The notes under the pieces were generated by a model. The model saw nothing but the letters and a program-made list of their open reading frames with translations. It was not told where the DNA came from and made no database searches. Position numbers and translations under genes: made by a program. Shown here piece by piece: positions 34,046 through 43,790 of a DNA stretch of 64,000 nt. The stretch's first letter is position 1. The number at the start of each line of letters is the position of its first letter. The DNA is from Thiogranum sp963752745 (lineage in GTDB: Bacteria; Pseudomonadota; Gammaproteobacteria; DSM-19610): assembly GCA_963752745.1 (NCBI GenBank), contig CAVWAK010000014.1:1-64000 (forward strand), read 5' to 3'.

Positions 34046-35326
34046 GTGGAAACAGCAATTCTAGAAACTAAATACGCACTGGATACGTTTTACTTTCTCG
34101 TATCCGGCGCGCTCGTTATGTGGATGGCGGCAGGTTTCGCCATGCTCGAGGCCGGCCTGGTCCGGTCAAAAAACACCGCAGAGATTCTGACCAAGAATAT
34201 TGCGCTGTTTGCTATAGCCAGCGTCATGTACATGCTGGTGGGTTACAACATCATGTATCCGGGTGAAGCGGTTAATGCTTACTGGCCGGGCATCAGCTTC
34301 TTGCTGGGCGGTGATAATGTCGCAGAGGAAGTGCTGGCCGTTGGTGCTGATGGCTGGTACGACGGTAGCTATTACTCCGGCATGTCTGACTTCTTCTTCC
34401 AGGTGGTGTTTGTGGCCACAGCGATGTCCATCGTTTCCGGTGCCGTTGCCGAACGTATGAAGCTCTGGTCATTCCTGATCTTTGCGGTTGTCATGACCGG
34501 TTTCATCTACCCGCTTGCAGGGTTACTGGAAGTGGGGCGGCGGGTTCCTCGACGGACTCGGTTTCAACGACTTTGCCGGTTCCGGTGTGGTTCACCTGTG
34601 TGGTGCAACCGCGGCACTGGCTGGCGTGTTGTTACTGGGTGCTCGTAAAGGCAAGTACGGTCCCGATGGTCAAATCAATCCGATTCCGGGTGCCAACATG
34701 CCACTGGCCACGCTGGGTACCTTTATCCTGTGGCTGGGTTGGTTCGGCTTTAACGGTGGTTCGGAGCTGGTACTGATCTAACATCGATGAGGCCAATGCT
34801 GTCGCGCTGGTGTTTGTAAACACCAATATGGCAGCTGCCGGTGGTGTGGTTGCTGCCATGATTACCGCTCGTCTGCTGTTCGGCAAGACGGATCTGACCA
34901 TGACACTTAACGGTGCATTGGCCGGTCTTGTTGCCATCACGGCTGAGCCGCTGGCGCCAACACCTTTGATCGCAACGGTTGTCGGTGCTGTCGGTGGTGT
35001 GCTGGTGGTGTTCTCCATCCTGACTCTGGACAAGATGAAGATCGACGATCCTGTCGGTGCTATCTCGGTCCACGGTGTGGTCGGTATGTGGGGCCTGATT
35101 GCAGTGGCATTCACTAACTCTGATGCCACCCTGACGGCACAGCTGATCGGTCTGGCTACTATCTTCATCTGGACATTCGTCGCCAGCTTTATAGCCTGGA
35201 TGGTGATCAAGGTGGTGATGGGTATTCGCGTCAGCGAGGAAGAAGAGTACGAAGGTGTCGACCTCGCGGAATGCGGTCTGGAGGCTTATCCCGAGTTTAC
35301 AGGGATATCGGGGTTCCGGCCTGTAA
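34046..35326 (+). CDS. amtB: ammonium transporter AmtB, frame broken at least twice
   Basis: Family features run through three frames. Frame one gives ALVMWMAAGFAMLEAGLVR and VVFVATAMSIVSGAVAER. After an extra G at 34517 comes QGYWKWGGGFLDGLGFNDFAGSGVVH, and after an extra A at 34776 comes SNIDEANAVALVFVNTNMAAAGG, then ISVHGVVGMWGLIAVAF and the C-terminal EGVDLAECGLEAYPEF. Quoted phrases are separate segments. All eleven helices can be accounted for. Beyond AYPEF (35298) the frame stays open through the terminator, so the true stop is uncertain; TAA 35324-35326 would be reached after one more +1 shift. Probably a functional gene with sequencing insertions. Confidence 0.85.
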
Positions 35327-35360
35327 TATCCCTGCCGGGGACAGGGCCTCGCCTGTCCCC
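35302..35360 (+). other. two tandem hairpins in the amtB 3' region
   Basis: GGGATAT...ATATCCC (35302-35308 with 35326-35332) and GGGGACAGG...CCTGTCCCC (35337-35345 with 35352-35360) are perfect inverted repeats, immediately before the terminator hairpin at 35380. Together they form a three-hairpin 3' end. Confidence 0.7.
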
Positions 35361-35379
35361 GAACAGGGTAATCGTTACG

Positions 35380-35405
35380 ACGGGCGCTTCGGCGCCCGTT
35401 TTTTT
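35380..35405 (+). terminator. rho-independent terminator of the glnK-amtB operon
   Basis: ACGGGCGC-TTCG-GCGCCCGT followed by a run of seven T: an eight-base-pair stem with a stable UUCG loop. Confidence 0.93.
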
Positions 35406-35407
35406 AT

Positions 35408-35644
35408 TCAAAGTTTGTTATGGCTGCCGTCGCAGAAGGGCGCGTCCTGTGTGTGCTTGCAGCCACACAGCCAGGCAGTACGCTTTTCAGTGATTTCAAA
35501 TTTCACGGGGGTAAAGTCAGTACCCTTGTGAGAGCCGTCGCAGAACGGCTGGGTGGCTGAGCGGCCACAGGCGCACCAGTAATAAGTGCCGGGTTCGAGT
35601 TCCACTTCGTAAGGTGCCTTCTGGGGGATGACCGGGTCTGACAT
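35408..35644 (-). CDS. CDGSH iron-sulfur domain protein (tandem)
   Basis: A 78-residue protein with two CDGSH-type motifs: CACGRSATQPFCDGSH and CGCKHTQDAPFCDGSH, each the C-X-C-X(n)-CDGSH pattern that binds a 2Fe-2S cluster. The start ATG 35644 (MSDPVIPQKAP) is preferred because AAGGAG lies upstream; a longer frame to 35701 lacks a ribosome site. The protein is soluble and of unknown exact role, with links to redox and iron handling in the family. It is convergent with amtB and divergent from the iron exporter genes fetAB. Confidence 0.9.
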   Translation of the reverse strand: MSDPVIPQKAPYEVELEPGTYYWCACGRSATQPFCDGSHKGTDFTPVKFEITEKRTAWLCGCKHTQDAPFCDGSHNKL

Positions 35645-35714
35645 GCCTGCTCCTTGGTATCTGTTTGTTCGTATAAGGTGCGCCGACATTACCTGTGGCA
35701 TTGTTTAAGGTAAA

Positions 35715-36341
35715 GTGCCGGACACAGTAAAAATCACCCGGACCTGTTGTGTGTTTGAAGTCGATAATCTTTCCCGAAACGGTTTACCGCTAGTTAGCCT
35801 GCGCCTGGAGCCGGGCGAACTGGTGTGTCTGCGCGGCCCCAGTGGATGTGGCAAGACGCAGCTACTCCGCTCGCTGATCGACCTGGATTGCAATCAAGGC
35901 CAGGTCCGGTTGCAAGGCGAAGCCAGGGAGAGCGTCCCGCCGACCCTGTGGCGTAAACGAGTGGCACTGCTGCCGGCAGAAAGCCGTTGGTGGTCGGCTA
36001 CGGTAGCCGAGCACTTTCCGGCAGGGGATATCGAGTCATTAGCGGAGCTCGGGTTTGATGCTGACACAGCCGGCTGGCAGGTGGATCGCCTCTCAAGCGG
36101 TGAGAAGCAACGTCTTGCCTTGTTGCGCGTACTCGCAAACCGCCCCGACGTTTTGCTACTGGATGAGCCGACAGCCAACCTGGATGCCGAGAATATCTCG
36201 CATGTGGAAGATCTTGTCAGACGATACCTGGACGACACTCAGGCCAGTTGTTTGTGGGTAAGTCACGACCGGTCGCAGTGCGACAGGATTGCCGCGCGTA
36301 CGCTGGAAATGAGTAGCGCCGGCTTGAAGGTGTCAGAATGA
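35715..36341 (+). CDS. fetA: iron efflux ABC transporter ATP-binding protein
   Basis: A 208-residue ABC ATPase: Walker A GPSGCGKTQLLRSL, signature LSSGEKQRLALLR, Walker B DVLLLDEPTANLD, switch His in WVSHDRSQCDR. The small size and the four-base overlap (ATGA) with a UPF0014 membrane protein identify it as FetA, the ATPase of the FetAB iron exporter that protects against oxidative stress. The start is GTG at 35715. Confidence 0.88.
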   Translation: MPDTVKITRTCCVFEVDNLSRNGLPLVSLRLEPGELVCLRGPSGCGKTQLLRSLIDLDCNQGQVRLQGEARESVPPTLWRKRVALLPAESRWWSATVAEHFPAGDIESLAELGFDADTAGWQVDRLSSGEKQRLALLRVLANRPDVLLLDEPTANLDAENISHVEDLVRRYLDDTQASCLWVSHDRSQCDRIAARTLEMSSAGLKVSE

Positions 36342-37126
36342 TCGAGCTAAGTTCGGTCGATCTGGGGCTGGCGGCACTGTTGGTGGTGGCGCTGGCGTTG
36401 ACCTCGCTGCGCGTCTATCCGGGAATGGCGAGCCAGTTGCTGATAGCCGGTCTGCGCACGCTGATCCAGCTGACGCTCATAGGCCTGGTGCTTAAGTCGC
36501 TGTTTGAAAGTGCCAGCCTGCTATGGGTGGCACTCTTGTCATTGATAATGCTGGCAGTGGCAGGGCGTGAAGTCATGGCACGTCAGCACCGGAGGTTTGC
36601 CGGCGCCTGGGGCTATGGCCTTGGCGTGGTATCGATGTTTATTTCGTCCTTCACCATTGCATTGTTTGCCCTGTTTGTCGTGGTTGGCAATGAGCCCTGG
36701 TACCAGCCCCAGTACGCCATACCCCTGCTGGGAATGTTGCTTGGCAACACCATGAATGGCATTGCGCTGGCGCTTGACCGGCTCACCCAGAGTGCCTGGG
36801 AACAACGCGATGTCATCGAGGCGCGGTTAATGCTGGGCTACAGTTCGCAGGAAGCCGTATCCGATATACGGCAGCATGTGTTTCGCAGCGGATTGATACC
36901 TATTATTAATGCCATGGCCGCGGCTGGTATCGTCAGCTTGCCAGGCATGATGACCGGGCAGATTCTTGCCGGAGCCGAGCCTGTGGAAGCGGTGAAGTAC
37001 CAGATTATGATCATGTTTTTGATTACTGGTGGAGCGGGTTTCGGCACGCTGGCGGCAGTGCACCTGGGTGTTAAACGCCTGTTTGACGATCGTGAACGCT
37101 TAAGGCTGGATCGTTTGAAACGCTAA
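36338..37126 (+). CDS. fetB: iron efflux ABC transporter permease
   Basis: A 262-residue UPF0014/FetB membrane protein with about seven helices. Family phrases: AVAGREVMARQHRRF in the first cytoplasmic loop, LLGMLLGNTMNGIALALDRL, and IINAMAAAGIVSLPGMMTGQILAGAEP near the end. It forms the channel half of the FetAB exporter. Start ATG 36338 overlaps the fetA stop, so the two are translationally coupled. Confidence 0.93.
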   Translation: MIELSSVDLGLAALLVVALALTSLRVYPGMASQLLIAGLRTLIQLTLIGLVLKSLFESASLLWVALLSLIMLAVAGREVMARQHRRFAGAWGYGLGVVSMFISSFTIALFALFVVVGNEPWYQPQYAIPLLGMLLGNTMNGIALALDRLTQSAWEQRDVIEARLMLGYSSQEAVSDIRQHVFRSGLIPIINAMAAAGIVSLPGMMTGQILAGAEPVEAVKYQIMIMFLITGGAGFGTLAAVHLGVKRLFDDRERLRLDRLKR

Positions 37127-37355
37127 ATCGGATATGCGCAGTGCTGCAAAAAGTATTTACGTTGGTGGCCAGTCAAGCCATCTTGAAAATGATGTCCAGA
37201 ACTTCCATTTTCTTTGGGACAAGCTGTGCATTCAAACCCACGATAGAAATTGAGTTATCGGCCGGACGGACTGAATGCGGTTGCCAGCCGGCTTTCCAGC
37301 TGGTTGGGGGTTTTTGGATATGATAATCTGCAGGATATTCAACGGATAACCTGCC

Positions 37356-38063
37356 ATGGAGTTTGTCCTCAATCCCAGACGCATCATTGCGATAATGCTG
37401 ATTATTATCGTCGTCCTGACAACCCTGCATATATCGCAGTTGGTGATTTTCTTTCAAGTAGGTGATCCTGATAAATTCGACTTCATAGATATGGTCGATT
37501 TTGACTATGAGGCAAACTTGCCTTCTTTTTACTCTTCCGCTGCAATCCTGTTCTGTGCTGCTTTATTGTGGGTTATCAGTGGTTATAAAAGAAAAGAACG
37601 GCTTCCGTTCCGTTATCACTGGCTTGGCCTTGCCATTATTTTTAGTTTGCTTGGACTGGATGAGGCGATTGCGCTGCACGAGACTATTGGTGATTTAGTG
37701 GAGGATTATGAGCTGGTTGACGCACAAGGTTATCTGTACTTTGCGTGGGTCGTTCCCTACGGGATTGCAGTGACACTGTTTATACTCTCCTACCTCAGGT
37801 TTGTGCTTGCATTGCCACGAAACACCGGGCTTTTATTCGTTTCTTCCGGTGTGTTATTTGTAGGCGGCGCTATGGGGATTGAGCTGTTCTCTGCAAATGA
37901 AGCTGATCTCAATGGCACCGAGACCATTTTATACAGTGCGCTTTATACGGCTGAAGAGTTATGTGAGATGCTCGGCATCGTTATTTTCTGTTACGCACTG
38001 ATGCGCTATATCGAAAATGAAAAAATACAGTTTGTATGCCGTATTGACTCAGACAAGGGATAA
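37356..38063 (+). CDS. multipass membrane protein, unknown
   Basis: A 235-residue protein with about six hydrophobic helices (residues 10-30, 53-73, 88-104, 130-150, 160-180 and 200-220). Acidic loops such as GLDEAIALHETIGDLVEDYE and MGIELFSANEAD stand between helices; the conserved-looking DEA..LHE pattern could bind a metal. I recognise no family with certainty. It is separated from fetB by about 230 bases in which I see nothing, and appears to be a single-gene unit. Confidence 0.7.
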   Translation: MEFVLNPRRIIAIMLIIIVVLTTLHISQLVIFFQVGDPDKFDFIDMVDFDYEANLPSFYSSAAILFCAALLWVISGYKRKERLPFRYHWLGLAIIFSLLGLDEAIALHETIGDLVEDYELVDAQGYLYFAWVVPYGIAVTLFILSYLRFVLALPRNTGLLFVSSGVLFVGGAMGIELFSANEADLNGTETILYSALYTAEELCEMLGIVIFCYALMRYIENEKIQFVCRIDSDKG

Positions 38064-38126
38064 ATTTGCTTTGTGCAACTGGGGCCAGCTTTCTGTTTTC
38101 AAGGTATGGCGGGCACAAATATAACC

Positions 38127-38579
38127 ATGTTCAAGCACGTCTCACCGGTCTGCGTACTATTGTTTCTCGCGGCGTTACCGCCATGCCTCTCGGCTGAGAT
38201 TTACCGATGGGTGGACGAAGATGGCCAGGTGCATTTTGAAGACCGGAGCAAAGATCAGAGTGAGGGCGGCGTGAGGCGCTATACCACGCCCTCTTCAGCG
38301 AGCGATACACCAGCGCAGCGCATGGAAAAGACCCGTAAGCTACTCAATGCCTATGAGGCCGAGCGGCAGCAGGTGCGTGAGCAACAGGAAAAACGAAAGG
38401 AACTCTCGGAAAAACGCAAGCGGAGTTGTATGATTGCACGAGACAATTTGCACCAGTATCAGAGTTATGGCGGCATCTACCGGCTCGATAAAAAAGGTAA
38501 CCGGGTCTATATTTCTGACCAGGAGCGCATAACGCTACTTGAGCAGTCGCGCGAAAAAGTCGCCGAGTATTGCGATTAA
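38127..38579 (+). CDS. secreted DUF4124 domain protein
   Basis: A 150-residue protein starting at ATG 38127, which begins a signal peptide (MFKHVSPVCVLLFLAALPPCLSA). The DUF4124 motif EIYRWVDEDGQVHFEDR follows directly. A Glu/Lys/Arg/Gln-rich coiled coil (about residues 70-110) and a C-terminal part with one Cys at SCMIARDNL and a final YCD come after, suggesting a disulfide. DUF4124 is common in small periplasmic proteins of proteobacteria, without known function. It is convergent with speE. Confidence 0.83.
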   Translation: MFKHVSPVCVLLFLAALPPCLSAEIYRWVDEDGQVHFEDRSKDQSEGGVRRYTTPSSASDTPAQRMEKTRKLLNAYEAERQQVREQQEKRKELSEKRKRSCMIARDNLHQYQSYGGIYRLDKKGNRVYISDQERITLLEQSREKVAEYCD

Positions 38580-38587
38580 AAAATGTC

Positions 38588-39436
38588 TTATTGACCCAGC
38601 ATGAAATTCGGTTGAGCCAGGCTCGCCTGATGGATAGCGCTGGTGTAATAGCGTGTCGTAAAGGCGGCCTTTTCGGCGTCAGCTTGTCTGAATATATGCA
38701 CATCGTGTTTGCCGGTCATGGTGGCTGACCACCAGCCGGATGGGTAACAGGGTTGAGGGAAGTGCAGCGTCGCCGTATCGTCAAAACCGGCTCTTAGCAT
38801 GGCCTGGTGCATGGGTTTGATAATACTGTCCAGGTGCAGTAGCGGCGATTCACTTTGTTGCACAATTAACCCGTGCTCGCCGAGCGCGCGATAGCAATCG
38901 CGGTAAAATGCTTCGGTGAACAGGCCTTCAGCGGGGCCAATGGGGTCGGTGCTGTCGACAATAATCAAATCAACACCGCCCGGTTCGACATCTTTCATCC
39001 ACTGGATGCCATCGCCAAAAAAGAATTCGGCGCGCGGATCAGAATTCGATTCACACAGTTCGGGAAAATACTGTTCCGACAACCGTGTCACCCACTGGTC
39101 GATTTCCACCTGCAGGACAGACTCAACGCCGGGATGTTTAAGCACTTCCCGCAAGGTGCCGCAATCTCCACCGCCGATAATTACGACCCGTTTCGGGTCC
39201 GGGTGGGTAAACAGCGCCGGGTGTGACATCATTTCGTGGTAGAGAAAGTTATCGCGGCTGGTGAGCATTACAAAGCCGTCAATCACCATCAGATTACCGA
39301 AACCGGTGGTGGCATAGATCTCTATCAGCTGATACCCGGTGCGCTCCTCGTGCAGCTTTTCCTTGATCTGCAGGGACCAGGCGGCGCCATTTTTGGCATC
39401 GATTTCGGTGAACCAGTTTGGATCTGTAACAGTCAT
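38588..39436 (-). CDS. speE: spermidine (polyamine aminopropyltransferase) synthase
   Basis: A 282-residue enzyme transferring the aminopropyl group of decarboxylated AdoMet to putrescine. Motifs: EIYATTGFGNLMVIDGFVM, the substrate gate YHEMMSHPALF, the nucleotide-binding VVIIGGGDCGTLREVLKH and the catalytic Asp region IIVDSTDPIGPAEGLFT. Length matches SpeE. Encoded divergently from arginine decarboxylase speA across about 100 bases, so the two steps of polyamine synthesis share a control region. Confidence 0.93.
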   Translation of the reverse strand: MTVTDPNWFTEIDAKNGAAWSLQIKEKLHEERTGYQLIEIYATTGFGNLMVIDGFVMLTSRDNFLYHEMMSHPALFTHPDPKRVVIIGGGDCGTLREVLKHPGVESVLQVEIDQWVTRLSEQYFPELCESNSDPRAEFFFGDGIQWMKDVEPGGVDLIIVDSTDPIGPAEGLFTEAFYRDCYRALGEHGLIVQQSESPLLHLDSIIKPMHQAMLRAGFDDTATLHFPQPCYPSGWWSATMTGKHDVHIFRQADAEKAAFTTRYYTSAIHQASLAQPNFMLGQ

Positions 39437-39536
39437 GTTAATAGTGATTGGGGCTGGAGTAGAAAGTCTCTACAATTGTAATACTGAATAACAGCCGAGT
39501 ATATCTGTAACTATTGCTGCCCCAAATTGACTTCTG

Positions 39537-41423
39537 ATGAAATGGTCTGTCGAACATTCACGAGCCTGCTATAACCTCACTGGTTGGAGTGATGGTTATG
39601 TTGATATTAACGCTGCCGGCCATCTGGTCGTCCGTCCAGGTAGTAGTGCCCGATCAGCGGAGGTTGACCTGGTCGAGGTAGCAGAGGCGATCCGTGCTTC
39701 GGGCCTGAACTGGCCCGTGCTGGTGCGCTGTGGCGGCATTCTGCGTGACCGCGTCGATCGCTTGTGTGATGCGTTTGAGACGGCAGGAGCAAAACTGGAT
39801 TACCAGGGCGGCTACACGGCTGCTTATCCTATCAAGGTGAATCAACAGTTCAGCGTGGTACAGGAGATCCTGGAGCACGGCCAATCCCGGGTGGGTCTGG
39901 AAGCAGGTAGCAAGCCAGAGCTGATGGCGGTACTTGGCCTGTCACAACCTGGTGGCCTGGTGATTTGTAACGGCTACAAGGACAGGGAATATATCCGTCT
40001 GGCATTAATTGCGCGCAAGCTGGGTCAGCGAATCTATCTTGTTGTAGAAAAGATCTCTGAACTCGATGAGATTCTGCGTCAGGCAGCAGAGCTCGATGTA
40101 GCGCCCTTGATCGGAGTGCGAGTGCGCCTGGCGTCGATCGGTGCCGGTAACTGGCAGAATACGGGTGGCGACAAGTCCAAGTTTGGTCTGCATGCAGCCC
40201 AGGTGCTGGAAATGGTTGAGCGTCTACGGGATGCAGATTTACTGCATAGCCTGCAACTGCTGCACTTCCACCTTGGCTCCCAGCTGGCAAACCTGCGGGA
40301 TATTCAGGGTGGTGTCGAAGAGGCAGCACGCTTTTTCTCGGAGCTGCATTTTCTGGGTGCGCCGATACAGGTGGTTGACGCTGGTGGCGGTCTGGGTGTC
40401 GACTATGAAGGCACTGCTTCGCATAGTCTCTGTTCCATGAACTATACGCTGCGGCAATACGCTGAACTGATTGTAGGTACAGTGCAGGCCATATGTGTGG
40501 AAAATCGCTTACCCGAGCCGGAGATTATTACCGAGTCTGGTCGTGCAATGACGGCACACCATGCATTTTTACTGACAAATGTGATTGATACCGAGCAGGC
40601 GCCCGGTGTTGAGACAATAGTTCCCCCTGGTGACTCTTCCCCCGATGTGTTGACGCAGTTACAGCAACTTTATCAACAACTGGAAGTACCCGGCGACGTC
40701 GTGAGTTTGCAGCAGTCGCTTACGGTGGCGCGCGACGAACTTTACAGTCGTTACAGTCGCGGGCTGATTAATCTGGAGCAGCGTGCCCAGGGTGAGCATC
40801 TGTACTACGCGGCATTGCGGCGCCTGCTGCCCCAGCTTGATCCGGCCGACATCAAGCAGAAAAATCTGAAAGACGAGCTTTGTCAAAAACTCGCTGACAA
40901 GGTGTTTTGCAACCTGTCTATTTTCCAGTCATTACCTGACGTGTGGGCAATCGACCAGGTATTCCCTATAGTTCCATTGCAACGCCTGGATGAGCGCCCG
41001 GATCGGCGTGCGCGTATCGAAGACCTGACCTGCGATTCAGACGGCCGTATCGATTTTTATGTCGACGGGGGCGGTATTGAAAACAGCATGCCACTGCATG
41101 CAATTAGCAAGCACGATAACTATCTGCTCGGAATATTTATGGTGGGGGCCTACCAGGAAATCCTGGGTGATATGCACAATCTGTTCGGGGATACTGATGC
41201 TGTCAACCTGGAGGTTCATGCTGATGGCAGTTACCAGTTGAGTAAGCCTGAGCATGGAGATCGTGCTGATGAGCTGCTCAGATATGTACATTTCGACCCG
41301 CACAGGCTACGCGCAGTTTACCGCCAGCGTATCCAGTCTGCAGACCTGCCGGAATCTCAGGCAAGGCAGTTTCTCGCCGAACTGGAAGCGGGGCTGAGCG
41401 GATATACTTACCACGAAGAGTGA
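39537..41423 (+). CDS. speA: biosynthetic arginine decarboxylase
   Basis: A 628-residue PLP enzyme of the fold III SpeA family converting arginine to agmatine. The PLP lysine lies in AAYPIKVNQQFSV (about residue 101); other motifs are FHLGSQLANLRDIQ, VVDAGGGLGVDYEGT, ITESGRAMTAHHAFL and the C-terminal substrate region HDNYLLGIFMVGAYQEILGDMHNLFGD, quoted here by its beginning and end only in part. Length and motifs fit the biosynthetic enzyme. Polyamine synthesis through agmatine is likely with speE next door, although agmatinase or its alternative is not in this window. Confidence 0.95.
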   Translation: MKWSVEHSRACYNLTGWSDGYVDINAAGHLVVRPGSSARSAEVDLVEVAEAIRASGLNWPVLVRCGGILRDRVDRLCDAFETAGAKLDYQGGYTAAYPIKVNQQFSVVQEILEHGQSRVGLEAGSKPELMAVLGLSQPGGLVICNGYKDREYIRLALIARKLGQRIYLVVEKISELDEILRQAAELDVAPLIGVRVRLASIGAGNWQNTGGDKSKFGLHAAQVLEMVERLRDADLLHSLQLLHFHLGSQLANLRDIQGGVEEAARFFSELHFLGAPIQVVDAGGGLGVDYEGTASHSLCSMNYTLRQYAELIVGTVQAICVENRLPEPEIITESGRAMTAHHAFLLTNVIDTEQAPGVETIVPPGDSSPDVLTQLQQLYQQLEVPGDVVSLQQSLTVARDELYSRYSRGLINLEQRAQGEHLYYAALRRLLPQLDPADIKQKNLKDELCQKLADKVFCNLSIFQSLPDVWAIDQVFPIVPLQRLDERPDRRARIEDLTCDSDGRIDFYVDGGGIENSMPLHAISKHDNYLLGIFMVGAYQEILGDMHNLFGDTDAVNLEVHADGSYQLSKPEHGDRADELLRYVHFDPHRLRAVYRQRIQSADLPESQARQFLAELEAGLSGYTYHEE

Positions 41424-41433
41424 GTAGAGCTGG

Positions 41434-42012
41434 TCAACTCTTAAGTCGAATCAGTATGGCATCGATGCCGTTTTTCTTTAACAGGCTGCGTGCCTGGTTC
41501 AGGTCGCTCAGGTTGAGGAAAGGTCCGACTCTAACGCGGTGCCAGGCCTGCTTGCTATTAACACTTACCGACTGGATGCTGGTTTCCAGTCCCAGCAGCG
41601 CCAGTTTGGCACGTAGCTGATCGGCCTGCGTATGGCTGCGGAAAGAGCCTGCCTGCAGCAGATAGGTGCCGGGCTGCTCAACGCGTTTTACGCCTTCCTT
41701 GCTGGGCGCGCCTTTTATTTCTTCGTCCTGAACAATAACTTCCATTTCCGGCAGGAGGTTATAAAAATCGAAGCGTGGCTTTGGTGGTGGCGGGACAGGT
41801 GCTGGCTTCTGCTTGCGCACGTCGCGCGCTTCGGTTTCAGTGGGGATATCGAGCGCAAGCGTTTCTTCGACGGTCACTTCACTTTCGGGCTGCATCTGTA
41901 AAAAGACCAGGAAAGCGACGAACAGGCCTGCGAGCAGACCCGTTATTGCCCAGATCCAGGGCGGTGACTTTCGAGTAGTTGTGCGCCGGCGTCTGCGGCG
42001 GGTACGTGCCAT
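41434..42012 (-). CDS. SPOR-domain cell-division protein (FtsN-like)
   Basis: A 192-residue bitopic protein: a very basic N-terminus (ARTRRRRRRTTTRK), one membrane helix at about 19-38, a Pro/Glu-rich periplasmic linker and a SPOR domain (about 112-190) beginning GTYLLQAGSFRSHTQADQLRA and including RVRVGPFLNLSDLNQARSLL. SPOR domains bind denuded septal peptidoglycan. Position next to argS, 17 bases apart, is the classic FtsN neighbourhood in gammaproteobacteria, though the protein is shorter than E. coli FtsN. Confidence 0.88.
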   Translation of the reverse strand: MARTRRRRRRTTTRKSPPWIWAITGLLAGLFVAFLVFLQMQPESEVTVEETLALDIPTETEARDVRKQKPAPVPPPPKPRFDFYNLLPEMEVIVQDEEIKGAPSKEGVKRVEQPGTYLLQAGSFRSHTQADQLRAKLALLGLETSIQSVSVNSKQAWHRVRVGPFLNLSDLNQARSLLKKNGIDAILIRLKS

Positions 42013-42029
42013 GGAAATCTGTACCTCGC

Positions 42030-43790
42030 CTACATGCTGTCCGGTGCTGATACACCGAGAAGCCCGAGCCCGTTGGAGATCACCTGCCGGGTTGCCTGGA
42101 TAAGGCTGAGGCGTGCATCACGCAGGTTGGCATCTTCCACCAGGAACTGGTGGGCGTTGTAGTAAGTATGGAATTCATTGGCCAGGTCGCGGAGGAAATG
42201 CGCAATCTGGTGTGGCTCATGATTGATGGCTGCAGCTTCAACCAGTTCCGGATAGCGTGACAGGCTGACCATCAGTGCATCTTCATGTGTCTCGGTCAGG
42301 CATGCCAGCTGTTGTTCGCCATTGGCTTGATTCCATTGCAGTCCTTTCTCTTGCATCTGCCGAAGCACACTGGCAACGCGGGCGTGTGCATACTGAATAT
42401 AATAAATCGGGTTGTCATTCGACTGTGACTTGGCAAGGTCAAGATCAAAATCCATATGCTGCTCGCACTTGCGCATGACGTAGAAAAATCTTGCCGCGTC
42501 GTTGCCAACTTCATGGCGCAGCTCGCGCAGTGTTACGAACTCTCCGGAGCGTGTAGACATCTGTACCTTTTCGCCGCCTCGATACAAAACGGCAAACTGG
42601 ACCAGCAGGACGTCGAGTTTTTCGGCGTCGTCGCCAAGCGCTGTCAGCGCAGCTTTAACGCGTGGCACGTAGCCGTGGTGGTCAGCGCCCCAGATATCGA
42701 TGACACGATCATAGCCACGTTCCAGCTTGTTCATGTGGTAGGCGATGTCCGATGCAAAATAGGTCATCTGGCCATTGTCGCGTACCACTACGCGGTCTTT
42801 CTCGTCGCCGAAGTCGGTGGAGCGGAACCATAGTGCGCCCTTGTCTTCGTAAATGTGGCCGCTGCCTTTCAGTCGCTGTATGGCGTTTTCCACTGAACCG
42901 CTGTCAGTCAGCGAACGTTCCGAGAACCATTCGTCATAGTGCACGCCGAACTCTTCGAGATCGTGGTGAATGTTGTTCAGGATTGAGTCCAGACCCAGGT
43001 CAAAAGTTTCACGGTAATGTGTTTCACCGAGCAACGACATGGTGCGGTCAATCAGTCCATCGATATGAATTTCCTTGTCGCCACCATCGGGTTCATCCGC
43101 CGGCAGGTCTTTGAAAACCTCTTCGGCTGAATGCCTCAGTGCGTCACCATGTTTACGGTGCAGACTGGCGCCGATGTCCCATACATAGTCGCCCTTATAG
43201 CCATTGGCAGGAAACGTTATTTCTTCGCCACACAAATCCAGATAGCGCAGGTAGACGCTGGTGGCAAGAATGTTCATCTGCCGCCCGGCATCGTTGACAT
43301 AGTATTCGCGATGGACCTTGTAGCCGACGGCGTCGAGCAAGTCTGCGACGGTTGCGCCATAGGCTGCACCACGGCCATGGCCGACATGCAGCGGGCCGGT
43401 TGGATTGGCCGAGACAAACTCCACCTGCACGGATTTACCCTGGCCGATGTCGCTACGCCCATACTGCGCTCCCTGGGCCAGAACCTGGCTGATGGCGGTG
43501 TGGTAGGCGGCTGGCGCGAGATAGAAATTGATGAAGCCGGGACCTGCAATCTCGACCCTGGTCACCTGTTCACAGGCAGGCAGTGCGGTGACAAGTTTCT
43601 CGGCCAGGTCGCGGGGTTTGCTGCGCGCCTGTTTGCACAGCACCATGGCCAGATTGCTGGCGAAGTCGCCATGCTGGCGGTCGCGAGTACGCTCCAGGCC
43701 GATGCTGATGCTGGCATCCTGTGGTAAATCGCCCTGTGTCTGCAGGGTCTGCACCGCGTCTGACAGCAGCTGGGTGAGCAGAGATTTCAT
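42030..43790 (-). CDS. argS: arginyl-tRNA synthetase
   Basis: A class I synthetase of about 586 residues. The HIGH motif occurs as ANPTGPLHVGHGRGAA (about residue 124), the N-terminal Add1 domain contains FASNLAMVL, and the DALR anticodon-binding domain is at the end, closing ATRQVISNGLGLLGVSAPDSM. Both KMSK-like MSTRSGEF and the catalytic half are intact. Two starts are close together, ATG 43799 and ATG 43790 (MKSLLTQLL); the latter is preferred because the first three residues look like duplication of the second start. Confidence 0.95.
   Translation of the reverse strand: MKSLLTQLLSDAVQTLQTQGDLPQDASISIGLERTRDRQHGDFASNLAMVLCKQARSKPRDLAEKLVTALPACEQVTRVEIAGPGFINFYLAPAAYHTAISQVLAQGAQYGRSDIGQGKSVQVEFVSANPTGPLHVGHGRGAAYGATVADLLDAVGYKVHREYYVNDAGRQMNILATSVYLRYLDLCGEEITFPANGYKGDYVWDIGASLHRKHGDALRHSAEEVFKDLPADEPDGGDKEIHIDGLIDRTMSLLGETHYRETFDLGLDSILNNIHHDLEEFGVHYDEWFSERSLTDSGSVENAIQRLKGSGHIYEDKGALWFRSTDFGDEKDRVVVRDNGQMTYFASDIAYHMNKLERGYDRVIDIWGADHHGYVPRVKAALTALGDDAEKLDVLLVQFAVLYRGGEKVQMSTRSGEFVTLRELRHEVGNDAARFFYVMRKCEQHMDFDLDLAKSQSNDNPIYYIQYAHARVASVLRQMQEKGLQWNQANGEQQLACLTETHEDALMVSLSRYPELVEAAAINHEPHQIAHFLRDLANEFHTYYNAHQFLVEDANLRDARLSLIQATRQVISNGLGLLGVSAPDSM

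Noticed and set aside
32812..35326. Porin and amtB as pseudogenes
   Set aside because: All breaks are single-base insertions with full conservation on both sides and an intact glnK between them, so sequencing error is the simpler explanation.
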